From positions 35,140,508 through 35,204,507 of the forward strand of contig NC_088776.1 of NCBI RefSeq assembly GCF_954871325.1: a stretch of 64,000 nucleotides of DNA. The letters run 5' to 3'. A model generated the notes under the pieces. That model saw only the letters and a program-made list of their open reading frames with translations. It ran no database searches and had not been told where the DNA came from. Made by a program: the position numbers and the translations under genes. This stretch comes from Gordionus sp. m RMFG-2023. Its lineage: Eukaryota; Nematomorpha; Gordioida; Chordodea; Parachordodidae. Below, one piece after another: positions 48,101-53,534 of the stretch (within the stretch, counting starts at the first letter, position 1; each line of letters opens with the position of its first letter).

Positions 48101-49504
48101 ATAAAAAAAATTTAACAGCATTAAAAAAAATAATATGTAAAATTTATAAAAAACATATTAAATATTTAAAATATCATTGTTTTTCATTATTTTCAATATT
48201 AAAAACATTTTTTGTGAAAATAATTTTTCATGTAATCGTTTTTTTATATTAGTGTATCTATTTTAAGTAAATTAAAAAATTTCTGAACACTGCACCCCCT
48301 TGAACCAACCCAATTCAGATTTTTTACTAAACCAAAATCCGAACTCTTTTTTTTAGAAGGAGAGTTCACAGCCCTGATTCTTTTTAAAATAAAATTTCAT
48401 GTTAGTGCCTAAAAAAGGTAAAATATGATGTTAAACAAAAATAGCAATGCCTTGGGATAAATGCTACTTGATCAATGTTTTATGAAATTATCTAATTAAA
48501 CATCTGAATCAAGCCATTTAATAAATTTTAAAAATCTAGGTCTACAAATAAAAGGCCAGATTTTAGGGAAAGAAAAGGTTGGAAATATTTGAATTCAGTC
48601 CAGGCCTAAAAAATCTTACCTCAGCAAATCCCTAATATATCTTAGGGCACACTTCTTAGATAGCAAAAATAAGCATGGTGCCTGTAGGACTGTTTACTAA
48701 AGAAAATGTAATTAAATAATGTAAAATAAAAATAAATAAATTTGTTAAAATATTTCTAAATTAAATACCTGTCCTTTCAAATTTCAAATTTTTTTTCATC
48801 ATAGATTTATTTGGCTTGTATAATTTATCATTAGTTTGATATGATAAATTGTAACTGATAAAGGCCTTTTTTTCTATCCTGTCAATTAAATATTCAAATG
48901 TGTGCTCAAAAATTTTGCAATCATTTGATTCATTTATACATTTGATCCATTCATAATCATCTTCATCCATTTCATATTCTATATCATCATTACTCCTTTT
49001 TAAGTTATTCTCATCAAATACATATAATTTTTTGTTTAAATTTCCCTCCATATAATGGTTAATGTTTTCATCAATAATTTTAAACACTGCTTGAGGAACA
49101 TTTATCTGTGTTAAATTTTTGTCATATGATTCAGAATTTTTCCTTAAATTTTCTTTGTGTGAATTAGAATGATTTAATTTTTTAATAACAATATTTAGAA
49201 GTTTATCAATTCCAACTAATTTTAATGCTTCTTCTGTTTTAATAAGTGCAATATTTGATTTTTCCAAAAGAATGTGATCTTTATATATTAAATTAGAAAT
49301 TACTTTATTAATATCCTTAAGTTTATGTCCATTGAGTGTAATATTTAAAGATTCTTTGAGTTTTTGAGAAGATATTCCTTGAAAGGAATGTTTACGTCTC
49401 CATTTTTTGAATTTAGACTTCTTCTGATTATTTTTAAATACATTTTTTATTGGTTTAAAAATCATATTTGTATTGATTTGATTATCAGATTCTATGTTCA
49501 ACAT
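2932..49504 (-). CDS. BRPF: BRPF-type bromodomain/PHD-finger scaffold protein (spliced gene, about 15 exons)
   Basis: Family role: nuclear scaffold that joins MOZ/MORF (KAT6) acetyltransferases to ING and MEAF6 subunits and reads histone H3. Seen in order: EPL1-like segment, C4HC3 PHD1, zinc knuckle, extended PHD2, basic segment with SYW, ING/MEAF6-binding helix, bromodomain, coiled coil, Asn-rich tail. This is the BRPF order and no other family's. Exons: 49504-48769, 45061-44717, 39948-39889, 39650-39409, 38522-38167, 37312-37048, 30983-30648, 30469-30341, 26677-26489, 25421-25226, 19469-19392, 19123-18989, 18752-18315, 10310-9791 and probably 3165-2932. Every junction from exon 1 to exon 13 has GT/AG ends and matching phase. 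Exon 13 ends in phase 1 but exon 14 needs phase 2, so one small exon is probably missing from this model. The product would be about 1,400 residues, a little longer than vertebrate BRPF1. No PWWP domain, normally C-terminal in BRPFs, is visible. Introns are swollen by transposons. Confidence 0.92.
3445..3667. mobile_element. Palindromic MITE with TAGTGTTGTTAAACGG ends
   Basis: A near-perfect inverted repeat of about 85 bases per arm (ends TAATGTTGTTAAACGG and its complement). It is flanked by the direct repeat GTTGACAG at 3437-3444 and 3668-3675. The 8-bp duplication and TA(A/G)TG end fit a non-autonomous hAT. The same terminal octamer caps the elements at 12886, 13044 and 27127. Confidence 0.8.
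3821..4436 (-). pseudogene. hAT transposase C-terminal remnant
   Basis: The minus strand reads [20 protein letters not shown] and FILTPQ, then LLKYIIASM and a stop. This is the hAT dimerisation-domain signature (SVER.FS). Upstream, [16 protein letters not shown] resembles the transposase region before it. Other frames are interrupted, so it is a decayed copy without identified ends. Confidence 0.6.
4551..6382 (-). mobile_element. Fossil LTR retrotransposon, Ty3/Gypsy-like
   Basis: Short direct repeats of about 92 bases bound the element (4551-4642 and about 6290-6382, roughly 85-90% alike by eye). Between them the minus strand shows gag-like, aspartic-protease-like and integrase-core pieces ([14 protein letters not shown]). 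It is broken in several places and much shorter than a whole element of this family. Divergent repeats suggest it is old. Confidence 0.7.
6467..8612. repeat. Widely spaced 150-base inverted repeat
   Basis: Positions about 6467-6620 and 8457-8612 are inverted copies. They share AAATATCTCAAA, the CTCTAGAATAGCCCTTTAAT-like block and the ACCAAAAACCGGAAATAGC-like block. The 1.8 kb between them has no coding signal and contains one GGGCC-motif repeat. It may be an old foldback or MITE pair. Confidence 0.5.
8018..8340. mobile_element. GGGCC-motif hAT MITE copy
   Basis: TAGTGATTTTC at one side and CAGAGATC at the other, with GGGCCTAA, CCCAGCCCGGCCC and AGGCCCAACCC clusters at both ends and an AT-rich middle. 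Same family as the copies at 9023, 25850, 34098 and 45750, some of which have 8-bp target duplications. None is clear here. Confidence 0.5.
9023..9263. mobile_element. GGGCC-motif hAT MITE with target duplication
   Basis: Ends TAGAGGTCAACC and GCATAGACCTCTA are inverted. Flanks CTAAGAAT (9015-9022) and CTAAGAAC (9264-9271) are an 8-bp duplication with one difference. GGCC/GGGC words recur through both halves. Confidence 0.7.
9345..9690. repeat. Diverged GGGCC-motif repeat copy
   Basis: ATAGAGGTCTAA at the left, then CCTGGCCTGG, CCTGACCCGG and AGCCGGACCAGG clusters with AT-rich spacers, as in the 9023 element. Boundaries are unclear. It lies just beyond the donor of the probable BRPF exon 14, in its intron. 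Confidence 0.45.
9791..10310 (-). CDS. BRPF: Probable BRPF exon 14: Asn-rich tail
   Basis: An open frame preceded by GGCATTCAG| and ended by TTTCCAA|GTATAT. It starts [10 protein letters not shown], like the GRRTSVLFSKK motif of the BRPF1 tail, then becomes Asn/Ile/Lys-rich ([12 protein letters not shown]). It needs phase 2 at its start while exon 13 ends in phase 1, so a small exon is probably missing between them. The Asn richness may simply reflect AT pressure. Confidence 0.6.
10440..11077. other. Non-coding; part of an old MITE
   Basis: Around 10985-11080 the sequence is a diverged copy of part of the 12058-12421 MITE (CATTTACTTAGCGC, TATCTGATTTTG, TACCTTATAATTTGAG). A 30-codon minus-strand open stretch near 10450-10545 has no recognisable similarity. 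Confidence 0.4.
11078..11193. repeat. 58-bp tandem duplication
   Basis: Two adjacent copies of a 58-base unit beginning TTATAAGATATGACAATTAT and ending GGAAACATAGAC, differing at about one position. The near identity means the duplication is recent. Confidence 0.9.
11600..12735. repeat. Dispersed duplication (two copies about 190 bases long)
   Basis: Positions about 11605-11795 and 12555-12735 are direct copies. They share AATGTTAATATCTC, TTATTTTTATTCCTGATCAC and CAGTTAAAAGAGAATTT. The second lies just after the 12058-12421 MITE. No coding content. Confidence 0.65.
12058..12421. mobile_element. MITE with TGTTAGCGG ends
   Basis: The termini TGTTAGCGGTAATGT and ACATTGCCGCTAACA are inverted. 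TTTTTTGAGCGCGTTTTTT recurs inverted near the other end. Flanks are TA-rich, so the target duplication is ambiguous. A diverged partial copy lies at about 10985-11080. Confidence 0.7.
13044..17775. mobile_element. Half foldback element with TAGTGTTGTTAATTTATTGG ends
   Basis: Terminal inverted repeats of about 130 bases (13044-13180 and about 17640-17775) share GAACCCCTGTTATGCTCGGGG. The left side runs straight into tandem units with GACAATTGTC (about 13200-13680), then the right-arm sequence (13720-14006, resumed 17358-17640). The left arm and central loop seen in the other foldbacks are missing. A LINE interrupts the right arm. Confidence 0.7.
14018..17346 (-). mobile_element. RTE-type (CFDP2-like) LINE, decayed but near full length
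   Basis: Minus-strand order: APE-like endonuclease (about 16.9-16.2 kb; [46 protein letters not shown]), a linker, reverse transcriptase pieces ([18 protein letters not shown], then [17 protein letters not shown] near 15.0 kb), and the C-terminal [11 protein letters not shown] and [10 protein letters not shown] block (14.5-14.06 kb). This is typical of RTE elements annotated as craniofacial-development-protein-2-like. The frame is broken at several places and the catalytic YADD is kept. The tail is a GAA-rich run. An 11-base target duplication TTTCATAATAT flanks it (14007-14017, 17347-17357). It sits in the right arm of the half foldback. Confidence 0.88.
18315..18752 (-). CDS. BRPF: BRPF exon 13: low-complexity tail segment
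   Basis: Acceptor AACAAAAG|AC in phase 1. The stronger-looking TTTTTACAG upstream gives an immediate stop in the required frame. It encodes 145 residues with [15 protein letters not shown] and [12 protein letters not shown]. No domain is recognised. Donor TGTACAG|GTTTAT, phase 1. The next intron contains the LINE-bearing repeat nest at 12.9-17.9 kb. Confidence 0.7.
18989..19123 (-). CDS. BRPF: BRPF exon 12: basic helix
   Basis: Acceptor AATGAAAG|CG, donor GAGGCAG|GTGCAT, phase 1 in and out. It reads [20 protein letters not shown], comparable to [20 protein letters not shown] of BRPF1, then a Ser-rich tail. The acceptor lacks a strong pyrimidine tract. It is the only nearby acceptor that keeps the frame open. 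Confidence 0.72.
19392..19469 (-). CDS. BRPF: BRPF exon 11: coiled-coil segment
   Basis: A short exon of 25 codons plus split codons. Acceptor ATTATACAG|AA, donor AAAAAG|GTAAAC. It reads [20 protein letters not shown], a heptad-like helix. BRPF1 has a comparable predicted helix after its bromodomain. Phase 1 in and out fits both neighbours. Confidence 0.75.
19799..19998 (+). repeat. 14-bp-register GCGAA array, left end
   Basis: Fourteen consecutive steps of exactly 14 bases begin GCGAA or, twice, GCAAA, with unrelated nine-base spacers. The preceding bases largely alternate TA and TC, giving AGCGAA and CGCGAA in turn. The array stops at GCGGCC. Confidence 0.95.
20500..23560. repeat. Tandem arms of about 110-bp GACAATTGTC units
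   Basis: Units carry GTGACAATTGTCATAATCG, a TTTGACGCAAATGGGCAAAA block, an ACATGTTAAA block and GAAGATGTACC. Orientation flips across the loop at 21500-21880. The 10-base palindrome GACAATTGTC is the best-kept part of most units. Spacing varies by small indels. Confidence 0.85.
24073..24290 (-). repeat. 14-bp-register TTCGC array, right end
   Basis: TTCGC (the complement of GCGAA) recurs every 14 bases from 24073 to 24255, with single-base variants (TTCGT, TCCGC), then slips by two bases before the last copies. It mirrors the array at 19799, but the spacers are not the same sequences. Confidence 0.95.
24301..25225. other. Intronic DNA without a recognised feature
   Basis: Between the foldback end and BRPF exon 10. 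Two open frames on the minus strand lack similarity or continue past the exon 10 donor. Nothing else is seen. Confidence 0.4.
25226..25421 (-). CDS. BRPF: BRPF exon 10: segment after the bromodomain
   Basis: Acceptor TAAAAAG|TCG, donor TATAAAG|GTAAAA, phase 0 in and 1 out. It encodes about 65 residues beginning [16 protein letters not shown], with a basic [11 protein letters not shown] patch near the end. Similarity to BRPF1 here is weak. The call rests on splice phase and position. Confidence 0.75.
25850..26176. mobile_element. GGGCC-motif hAT MITE copy
   Basis: AATGATCCACATCG at the left and CCGATCTCTG at the right, with CCTGGCCCGATCC, AAGCCCGACCCGG and AGGCCTTCCCC clusters. In the intron between BRPF exons 9 and 10. 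No clean target duplication. Confidence 0.5.
26489..26677 (-). CDS. BRPF: BRPF exon 9: core of bromodomain
   Basis: Acceptor ATATAAG|GTT, donor CAG|GTTATA, 63 codons in phase 0. It reads [17 protein letters not shown], then [20 protein letters not shown], then [11 protein letters not shown]. The ZA-loop PMDF shelf and the Tyr-Asn of the acetyl-lysine pocket (TYNPKDS) are both present, so ligand binding is probably kept. Identity to vertebrate BRPF is lower than in the PHD module. Confidence 0.95.
27127..30303. mobile_element. Foldback element with CGGCTAA-motif ends
   Basis: Terminal repeats begin TAGTGTTGCGTAATCGGCTA and are full of CGGCTAA/TTAGCC words in both orientations, followed by GCTAGCATTAATTATT-type sequence. 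The arms contain GACAATTGTC units and a loop (about 28190-28590) homologous to that of the 19791 element but inverted. Flanks TAAAATAT/AAAAATAT are a likely 8-bp duplication. It lies in the intron between BRPF exons 8 and 9. Confidence 0.82.
29125..29704. repeat. 14-bp minisatellite ATTAAAATATTATC, about 41 copies
   Basis: A nearly perfect head-to-tail array with only a few variants (two ATGTT units, one with a base missing). The unit occurs once in the mirror position of the other arm (about 27790-27810). Very low divergence implies recent expansion. Confidence 0.97.
30341..30469 (-). CDS. BRPF: BRPF exon 8: first part of bromodomain
   Basis: A 43-codon exon, acceptor AATAAAG|ATA and donor AAACAA|GTATAA, phase 0 at both ends. 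It reads [20 protein letters not shown], then [12 protein letters not shown]. This matches [28 protein letters not shown] of BRPF1: helix Z and the start of the ZA loop. The next intron contains the complete 3.2-kb foldback element, about 40 bases downstream of the donor. Confidence 0.94.
30648..30983 (-). CDS. BRPF: BRPF exon 7: ING/MEAF6-binding helix region
   Basis: Acceptor TTTTAAAAG|TTG, phase 0. After about 80 low-similarity Ser/Lys-rich residues it reads [24 protein letters not shown]. This matches [24 protein letters not shown] of BRPF1, the helix known to bind ING5 and MEAF6. Donor AAAAA|GTAAAA, exactly 112 codons. The intron 3' of exon 6 holds the 4.1-kb nested hAT elements. Confidence 0.95.
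31264..32057. mobile_element. Possible non-autonomous hAT copy (CAGGGTTAGG ends)
   Basis: CAGGGTTAGGCACAATC on the left and the complement of CAGAGTTGTGATAAG on the right, with subterminal ATCTAGATAC-type words near both ends and an AT-rich middle. The flanks do not give a clear target duplication. Confidence 0.35.
33468..35632 (-). mobile_element. Inner hAT (CAGTGG ends, ZMYM1-like transposase remnant)
   Basis: CAGTGG at the left, CCACTG at the right, perfect 8-bp duplication ACTTCTTT (33460-33467, 35633-35640). G-runs lie just inside both ends. The minus strand keeps [20 protein letters not shown] (34790-35017) and, after frame changes, [20 protein letters not shown] at about 34.75 kb. This is the ZMYM1-like hAT group, also present at 61702. 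A GGGCC MITE sits inside it. Confidence 0.85.
34098..34447. mobile_element. GGGCC-motif hAT MITE inside the inner hAT
   Basis: TAGAGATCCAC at the left and GCAGATCACTA at the right, with GGTCGGGCC, GGGTCGGG and GGGCCTGGC clusters. ATTCTTAT on the left and ATTCTTAG on the right make a likely 8-bp duplication. Third level of nesting here. Confidence 0.65.
37048..37312 (-). CDS. BRPF: BRPF exon 6: SYW/KRQ basic segment
   Basis: Acceptor TACCACAG|C completes the codon left by exon 5. It encodes a Ser-rich linker, then [19 protein letters not shown], matching HSYWTLKRQSRNG of BRPF1. This segment precedes the ING/MEAF6-binding region. Donor AAAGAG|GTTATA, phase 0, joins exon 7 in frame. An open frame in the intron between exons 5 and 6 is not needed. 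Confidence 0.93.
38167..38522 (-). CDS. BRPF: BRPF exon 5: end of PHD2 (AYCDIHTP) and basic linker
   Basis: Acceptor AAATAG|TCA, phase 0. About 30 Pro/Thr/Ser-rich residues come before [11 protein letters not shown], which supplies the last Cys and His of PHD2. In BRPF1 this block follows much sooner, so these residues look like an insertion. The rest is Lys/Arg-rich, with [17 protein letters not shown] matching the ARKILAEKRAAAP region of BRPF1. Donor GAGAG|GTTTAT, phase 2. Confidence 0.93.
39000..39284. mobile_element. GGGCC-motif hAT MITE copy
   Basis: TTGAGGTTGGCATG to CATGTCCTCTAA, with CAACCTGGCCC, GTCCGGCCTGGC and CAGCCCGG clusters. In the short intron between BRPF exons 4 and 5, about 130 bases from exon 4. 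The target duplication is unclear. Confidence 0.5.
39409..39650 (-). CDS. BRPF: BRPF exon 4: extended PHD2 finger
   Basis: Starts GC after AAAAAG and reads [20 protein letters not shown], then [15 protein letters not shown], then [17 protein letters not shown]. This is the BRPF PHD2 core with all zinc ligands of this part present. The family's PHD2 contacts DNA within the PHD-knuckle-PHD module. Ends FFK|GTAAAT in phase 0. An acidic [11 protein letters not shown] stretch precedes the donor. Confidence 0.95.
39889..39948 (-). CDS. BRPF: BRPF exon 3: 60-base exon of the zinc knuckle/PHD2 linker
   Basis: Too short to stand out as an open frame. Acceptor GAATTAG|CT and donor TTTG|GTACAA. With the carried base it reads [20 protein letters not shown], matching BRPF1 [17 protein letters not shown]. 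It supplies the His and Cys that complete the zinc knuckle. Phase 1 in and out fits exons 2 and 4 exactly. Confidence 0.95.
39949..41750. other. Intronic AT-rich DNA
   Basis: At 40085 CAGTGGGCGTTAGC followed by GGCGCGCTTCGCGC looks like a single hAT end without a partner. Three open frames at 40230-40989 have no recognisable similarity. Nothing else is seen. Confidence 0.4.
41752..44247. repeat. Degraded element surrounding the RLE LINE
   Basis: GGGCAGTAACGGGAATACTTG at the left and TTTGCCCAACCCTG at the right, with GTATTTA words inverted near both ends, suggest an old hAT into which the LINE fell. At 43945-44050 GATATGCTACTGTTGTAAC resembles the foldback arms. Evidence is thin. Confidence 0.3.
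42172..43713 (+). CDS. 5'-truncated non-LTR retrotransposon with restriction-like endonuclease
   Basis: An uninterrupted 513-codon frame with no genuine start Met, entering at the middle of a reverse transcriptase: GIQQGDPLG at residues 8-16 and the active-site YIDD at 43-46. The thumb region follows. The C-terminus has a CCHC-type knuckle (CILC at 335-338, His348, Cys352), then RH at 361-362, EP, KRPDG at 393-397 and WDFSCID at 411-417. This is the restriction-like endonuclease order of the R2/NeSL/Hero/Utopia group. Base composition is close to balanced, against very AT-rich surroundings. No stop in 1.5 kb indicates a young copy. No poly(A) tail is seen. The exact clade is uncertain. Confidence 0.88.
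   Translation: MIPSSRGIQQGDPLGSFLFSLGINSLIQSINDQCKLNLHNWYIDDGILGGSPSEVMKAVEIIKSSESSLGLRINQDKREYCPLGIIDLNYDPMFNHTPLNFLTHLGSPVGKDESFVKFFADTLLEISLMRGTLSRLPAHQAFFLLKNYLLIPKILYTLRSSRIFQYDVNLAAHELEIKHLTEDILNLKFGDLSWLQATLPTKSGGIGIRSPSLLSVSAFISSRLSCEPIIHALTKHPDPLLPQAIDLWKSLSLVDSPSSTLQKWDKPLVGNSVAYLKSRSQPEDHSLLFSISADSGYEFLEAFPSRNLDQLLSNDELRHAIGLRLNCDMLIPYHCILCQTPVNSKGRHSLHCKRCRGRFIRHSKCNDTIARALKSAGIPSTLEPTGLYNSDGKRPDGSTMIPWKRGEFLTWDFSCIDPLAPSNINRDALVDAETNKLAKYSPSLPANYTFLPLIATTLTSFGSHALAFFKELGKRISTRTEDPNEGYYLRQRLALNIIKSNYLSFIFSMTDTP
43714..44716. other. LINE 3' flank and intronic DNA
   Basis: After the LINE stop the sequence becomes AT-rich at once. The 3' untranslated end is not recognisable. No gene is seen up to BRPF exon 2. 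Confidence 0.4.
44717..45061 (-). CDS. BRPF: BRPF exon 2: PHD1 finger and start of zinc knuckle
   Basis: Acceptor TTATAAAG|AA restores the codon split after exon 1. The translation holds a full C4HC3 PHD finger: VCNIC, then LFCDSC, then [18 protein letters not shown] and a closing CRVC. The [13 protein letters not shown] block is nearly identical to vertebrate BRPF1. It continues into the zinc knuckle with KCVLCPDG. The family's PHD1 binds the unmodified N-terminus of histone H3. Donor ATTG|GTTAGT, phase 1. The exon is 345 bases, consistent with phase 1 in and out. About 20 residues between the knuckle and exon 3 are less conserved. Confidence 0.95.
45600..45738. repeat. GAACC-motif cluster
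   Basis: GAACCGAG, GGAACTC, GGAACAAAT, GGAACC, GGAACCGGTTCTGGAACC and similar words over 140 bases. Resembles the termini of GGTTC-type hAT elements elsewhere, but no ends were found. Confidence 0.45.
45750..45939. mobile_element. GGGCC-motif hAT MITE with perfect target duplication
   Basis: CAGAGACCTGCAG at the left and ATCAGGTCTCTC at the right are inverted. CATTATAT flanks it at 45742-45749 and 45940-45947. GGTCCGATCC and GGCCCGGCCC clusters lie within. At 190 bases it is the smallest complete member here. Confidence 0.8.
46868..47345. mobile_element. MITE with 65-base inverted ends around a LINE tail
   Basis: The ends (GAACGTTTTTTCAAAGCGGT and its complement) are inverted over about 65 bases. 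Inside, 47050-47190 minus strand reads [19 protein letters not shown] then KWREML, resembling the last codons of LINE polymerases. It may be a composite, or a LINE tail captured between inverted repeats. Confidence 0.6.
47978..48376. mobile_element. GAACC-motif hAT MITE with perfect target duplication
   Basis: CAGGGCTGTGAACCC at the left and GTTCACAGCCCTG at the right. ATTCTTTT flanks both sides (47970-47977, 48377-48384). GAACC/GGTTC words lie near both ends. In BRPF intron 1, about 390 bases downstream of the exon 1 donor. Confidence 0.88.
48769..49504 (-). CDS. BRPF: BRPF exon 1: N-terminus with basic stretch and EPL1-like segment
   Basis: Encodes 245 residues plus one base (phase 1), ending at AG|GTATTT. 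Residues 28-40 are strongly basic and could be a nuclear localisation signal. Residues about 136-216 follow the BRPF/EPL1 pattern: VPQAVFKI, then [13 protein letters not shown], then [13 protein letters not shown], matching the EVEYDMDEEDYIWL and FEYLMDRLEKE blocks of vertebrate BRPF1. The ATG at 49504 is taken as start because an in-frame stop lies about 24 bases upstream. An AG just after that stop leaves a spliced-in upstream exon possible. The C2H2 finger of vertebrate BRPF N-termini is not seen. Confidence 0.85.
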
Positions 49505-51427
49505 ATTATTATAGGGTTTTTTTTCTTAAATTATTGTTTATGTCATAAACCAAAAAATATTTTAAAGCGCATTATAAATGTAATATATTTATCCACGAGG
49601 TATAAAACATAAATGATTATATTTAAATCAACAAAATGAACAATTAAAGTGTTAAAATTATGTTGATAGTTTTTTACATTACGGATCAACAATTTTTCAG
49701 GCCAAAATATTTATTGAATAGCATATTTCAGAACCTGTACGAGCTTAATCCATTGGGGAGGGGGGAGACATAAATTTTGGAGAGGCAAAAAAATTTTAAC
49801 ACCGTGGAAATATTTAAGTTATTTGAAAACAAAATTGAAATACGATTTTTTGAAACCATAATATGCAATGAACAAATATGTTTATATAATTAGATGGAAG
49901 ATAAGAATTGACTAATAACTGGATAGAAATAAGTTAATTAAATGATTTTACAAATATTATATAATAACTGTTGTATTGGGATGATAAAAATTATTATGTT
50001 TTAAAGGATTATAATTAATTTATATATATATCTACGAACCTGTTGTTAGATAAGGATTTGTTTATTTTTGTGGAAAAAGAAAAATACAGTGTCAACAAAG
50101 AAAAAAAATGTTTATTTTTGTTTTAAAAAAGAGAAATTTATGTATATACTATCACTTATTATTTGGAAATTTATGAATAAAGAAATATTTGAGAATAAAG
50201 GATTCAATAGTTAATAAAGAAAGAAGAAAAGGTAAAAGATATATAATTAATACTTAAAAAAGGAAAAAAGGTAAAAGATATATATATATAGATTTTTGGT
50301 ATTTCGTTATTTCTTTCTAATATAATTTTTGTATTTCGTTACTTTCATTTTAATAACGTTGATAAATTGTGCTTGTATAATATTTGTTAGTGATTCAATT
50401 TTAAAATATATGTAATTGAAAATATATATAACTATATTACAATTGGTATTATATCAATGATTGAGCAGTGTAAAACTAACAAAAATAAAGTATTAACAAT
50501 ATAATTTTGGTTGAGATGTATTTTTAAATGCCCTAAAATTCCTAATAGCTTCGTTTGTGTTGTTTACAAGTCCTAATAAAACCAAGTTGCCCTTTCTTAT
50601 ATCATTACTCGAATCGAATGTTTTATCTGATTTAATAAATCATAATGAAAAAATTTACTTGCAACTCGATGTGAATGATATATACTGATAAAAAATATTG
50701 GAAATGCAATTGGAAATGTATTTTTATATGGGTATATTTGAGAAAATCATATCTAATAAAATTTTATAATTTTCTAAACTATAACAAATAATTTGTTAAC
50801 AAGCTCAATTTTAATTACCAATCCGTCTTCAGTAATATTGATTGCCAATAAAGGTTTTAATTTTTTATGTCTAGAAAATTAAAATGGCTATTTTGATTTA
50901 ATTTTTTTTTTAATTGACTAGTTAGTTTGTATATTATTGTGTGCCATATATAGATTTAGTTGATGTTTAGCAATATCGTTGTATTATAATAGGTCTATAA
51001 TTTTGTCCTATTTCATCTAAAAATTTAATAGATAACCTCCCCATCTCATTAAATTTATCCTCTACCACCCTTTAATCCTACCCCCTACCCCTCTCAAAAA
51101 ATTCGGATGCAAACTGTTCCTCCCGCTCATATTGACGCTGCTTTTGAATTATCTTGATGTTGGTCTATTTGATTATATATAATTTAAATCAGTTATAAAT
51201 TATTTGCAATATAACTTAAAAATCTAAACTATCCATTTTGTTTTTCTAGGCTCAGGCTCATTTTCCTTATTCTGAATCTTGGCATCTTGATCATTGTCAT
51301 TCTTTCACCAAATTAATTACATTTACATGTTGACTTTCATCAATACAATAAGGTACGTTGGCGTTATTCTGTATTTCAGCAGCAGACATGAATAAATAGT
51401 TATTTTTAAACCTATAGTGGTTTGAAC
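49505..51427. other. Region upstream of BRPF exon 1, no gene recognised
   Basis: The BRPF promoter should lie here or further right, but no TATA or GC-rich promoter-like block stands out. G-rich CCATTGGGGAGGGGGGAGAC (49752-49771) and the C-rich stretch near 51055-51125 may be the eroded ends of a hAT of the CAGTGG group. Confidence 0.35.
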
Positions 51428-52085
51428 TAGGGATCCAAACTGAACCTGAACCGAAACGTTAAACCGATACTATAACCTGTATTTTTTAGTGAACCTAAAC
51501 CGAATCTAAACTGTTAAAAGATTTTCTAGCGAACCCAAACGGAATTTCTAAAATGTCTATGAACCGGTTCGAACCTCATGATTTTCTTCTTATAAAATAG
51601 TATGAAAGTTATATTATTAGTATATTGCTAAAATCTAACTTTTTGAATTGTTTTAAAGACTATTATTAATCAATTTTGATTGATAAGTGTCAGTCATTAT
51701 TTTTTATAAACATTTGCATGTTACCATTTTAAAACATTTTTAAAATATCTTTAAGTTTATGATGTCTATAGACAAATTCAATCAAATATATAAAATAATA
51801 CATATAGTATTATGTAATATAACTGATTGTGTCGTAACTTAAATTGGCAGCACGGAGCAAAAAGCATCACTAAAAAAGGAGCTCCCCTCTAGAACTCAAT
51901 AAAATCGAAATACCACAACAAATTAACATATAATTCAAATGTAAGTTTGTAATTCAAACCATTTTTAGAGGTTTAAACCAAACCAATATTATAATTTTTA
52001 CAAACCGAACCTAAACCTTGAACCGTTATTTTTATCCGAAAGGGAATTTAAACCGAACCGATATTTGTCTCGGTTTGGATATCTA
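51428..52085. mobile_element. GGTTC-motif hAT, non-autonomous, perfect target duplication
   Basis: TAGGGATCCAAACTGAACC at the left and GGTTTGGATATCTA at the right, flanked by GTTTGAAC at 51420-51427 and 52086-52093. CCGAAC/GGTTCG words are dense within 150 bases of each end. The ends match the larger 53535-57645 element, a likely source of its transposase. Confidence 0.88.
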
Positions 52086-53534
52086 GTTTGAACAACAGTT
52101 TATTAAAAAAATATTATATTCAGAAACCAAAATAATTTATAAAAACTTGGGTAGCGGCAGATGGGAAATTTTTTTGGAGGGAGGGGGGGGGGCAGTTTGA
52201 AATTGTGGGGAGCAAAGAAACATAGGTCTGGAATCGGACCTGGCATCTATATGAAATCAAAAAAGTTGCAAGTAACAGGCCTAGATTTATTCCTCTACAA
52301 AATATATTTTTTTACTATCTACCTACACCCTAAAGATATATAATGACAACACTTCTTCCTATATATGTAAGCATTTCTGAAGGGTCAGAAATGCAGACCC
52401 ATAGTTAACTAAGTACTGGGTGTTTCACACCCTTCCCCCACTAACTTTAGAACTGCAATTTTTAAAACTGGATTATCAAAGCGAAGGGTCATGTTTATTA
52501 AAGAAAAGCAAATCAATTAATTTTTTTTATTAGTGAGACCATATAAAATATTAAGATTTACAAATAGGAAGAATTTGCCTTTGAGTAATATGTTCAATTG
52601 CGTTATAAAAATGATTATTATCTTTTAAATTCTTTAATTAAAATTAAAGATAGAGCAGATAATCTATTTTATTTTTTTCCTGTTTATAATAGGTTCATTA
52701 AAAACTCATCAATTCGTTATAATACTAAAAATTCTAATCATTGATATTATTTAATAAATTAAAATTCTTACCCCGAAATATTATATTTTCGGTTTCCATC
52801 TTGTTTAAAAATTGGCAATTTATCGAAATCTGAAATTACCAATAAATTTTTGGGGAAATTAGAATGAGATGTTTTGAATTCATTATCAAGTGGACCAATT
52901 CTTTAGATACATAGAATAAATACAAATGCAAGTTTTGAAAATTTTGTAGAGATTGTATTGTATTTCTTTATTTGCTTCCAGGGATGTCGCTAACTAGGGG
53001 CTTTGGGTGCAAGGCACCCAAATTTTTAATTGGCCTAAATTTTGAAAAATGGATTAGCACTCGATTTTTTAAAAATTAGTTTCCCTATTTTTAAATAAAT
53101 AGAACCCATGTACAGAAATATTTTAATATTTTAATTAAATAGTTTTCTTGCGAAATTTTAGGGCTTATTGATATTATTTTCGTCGTGGCTTTAAATTCTT
53201 TTGCCATTATACCTAACCTCCTTTTGCCTCATGCAAAAATCAAAATATTATGTTATATAATAAAAATTATACATTCTATATACAATAAATTTTTTAAATG
53301 CTTCTACACATCAAGATGAAACAAAACCTAACACATAGATTACGTTAAGGTTATCTAAATTCAATATACATATATTCATTTTTGCACTTATTTTTGAGTA
53401 TACAAAAGGTTTTGCGTGCTTCAATTAATTTAAGTTTATTTTTGAATTAGTCCCCTATTCTCAGAAATAAAGCAAAAATATTTTCCTATTTTTTTTTGAT
53501 AACAAAATCTAATAGTTTCAGATGTGGTTATTTG

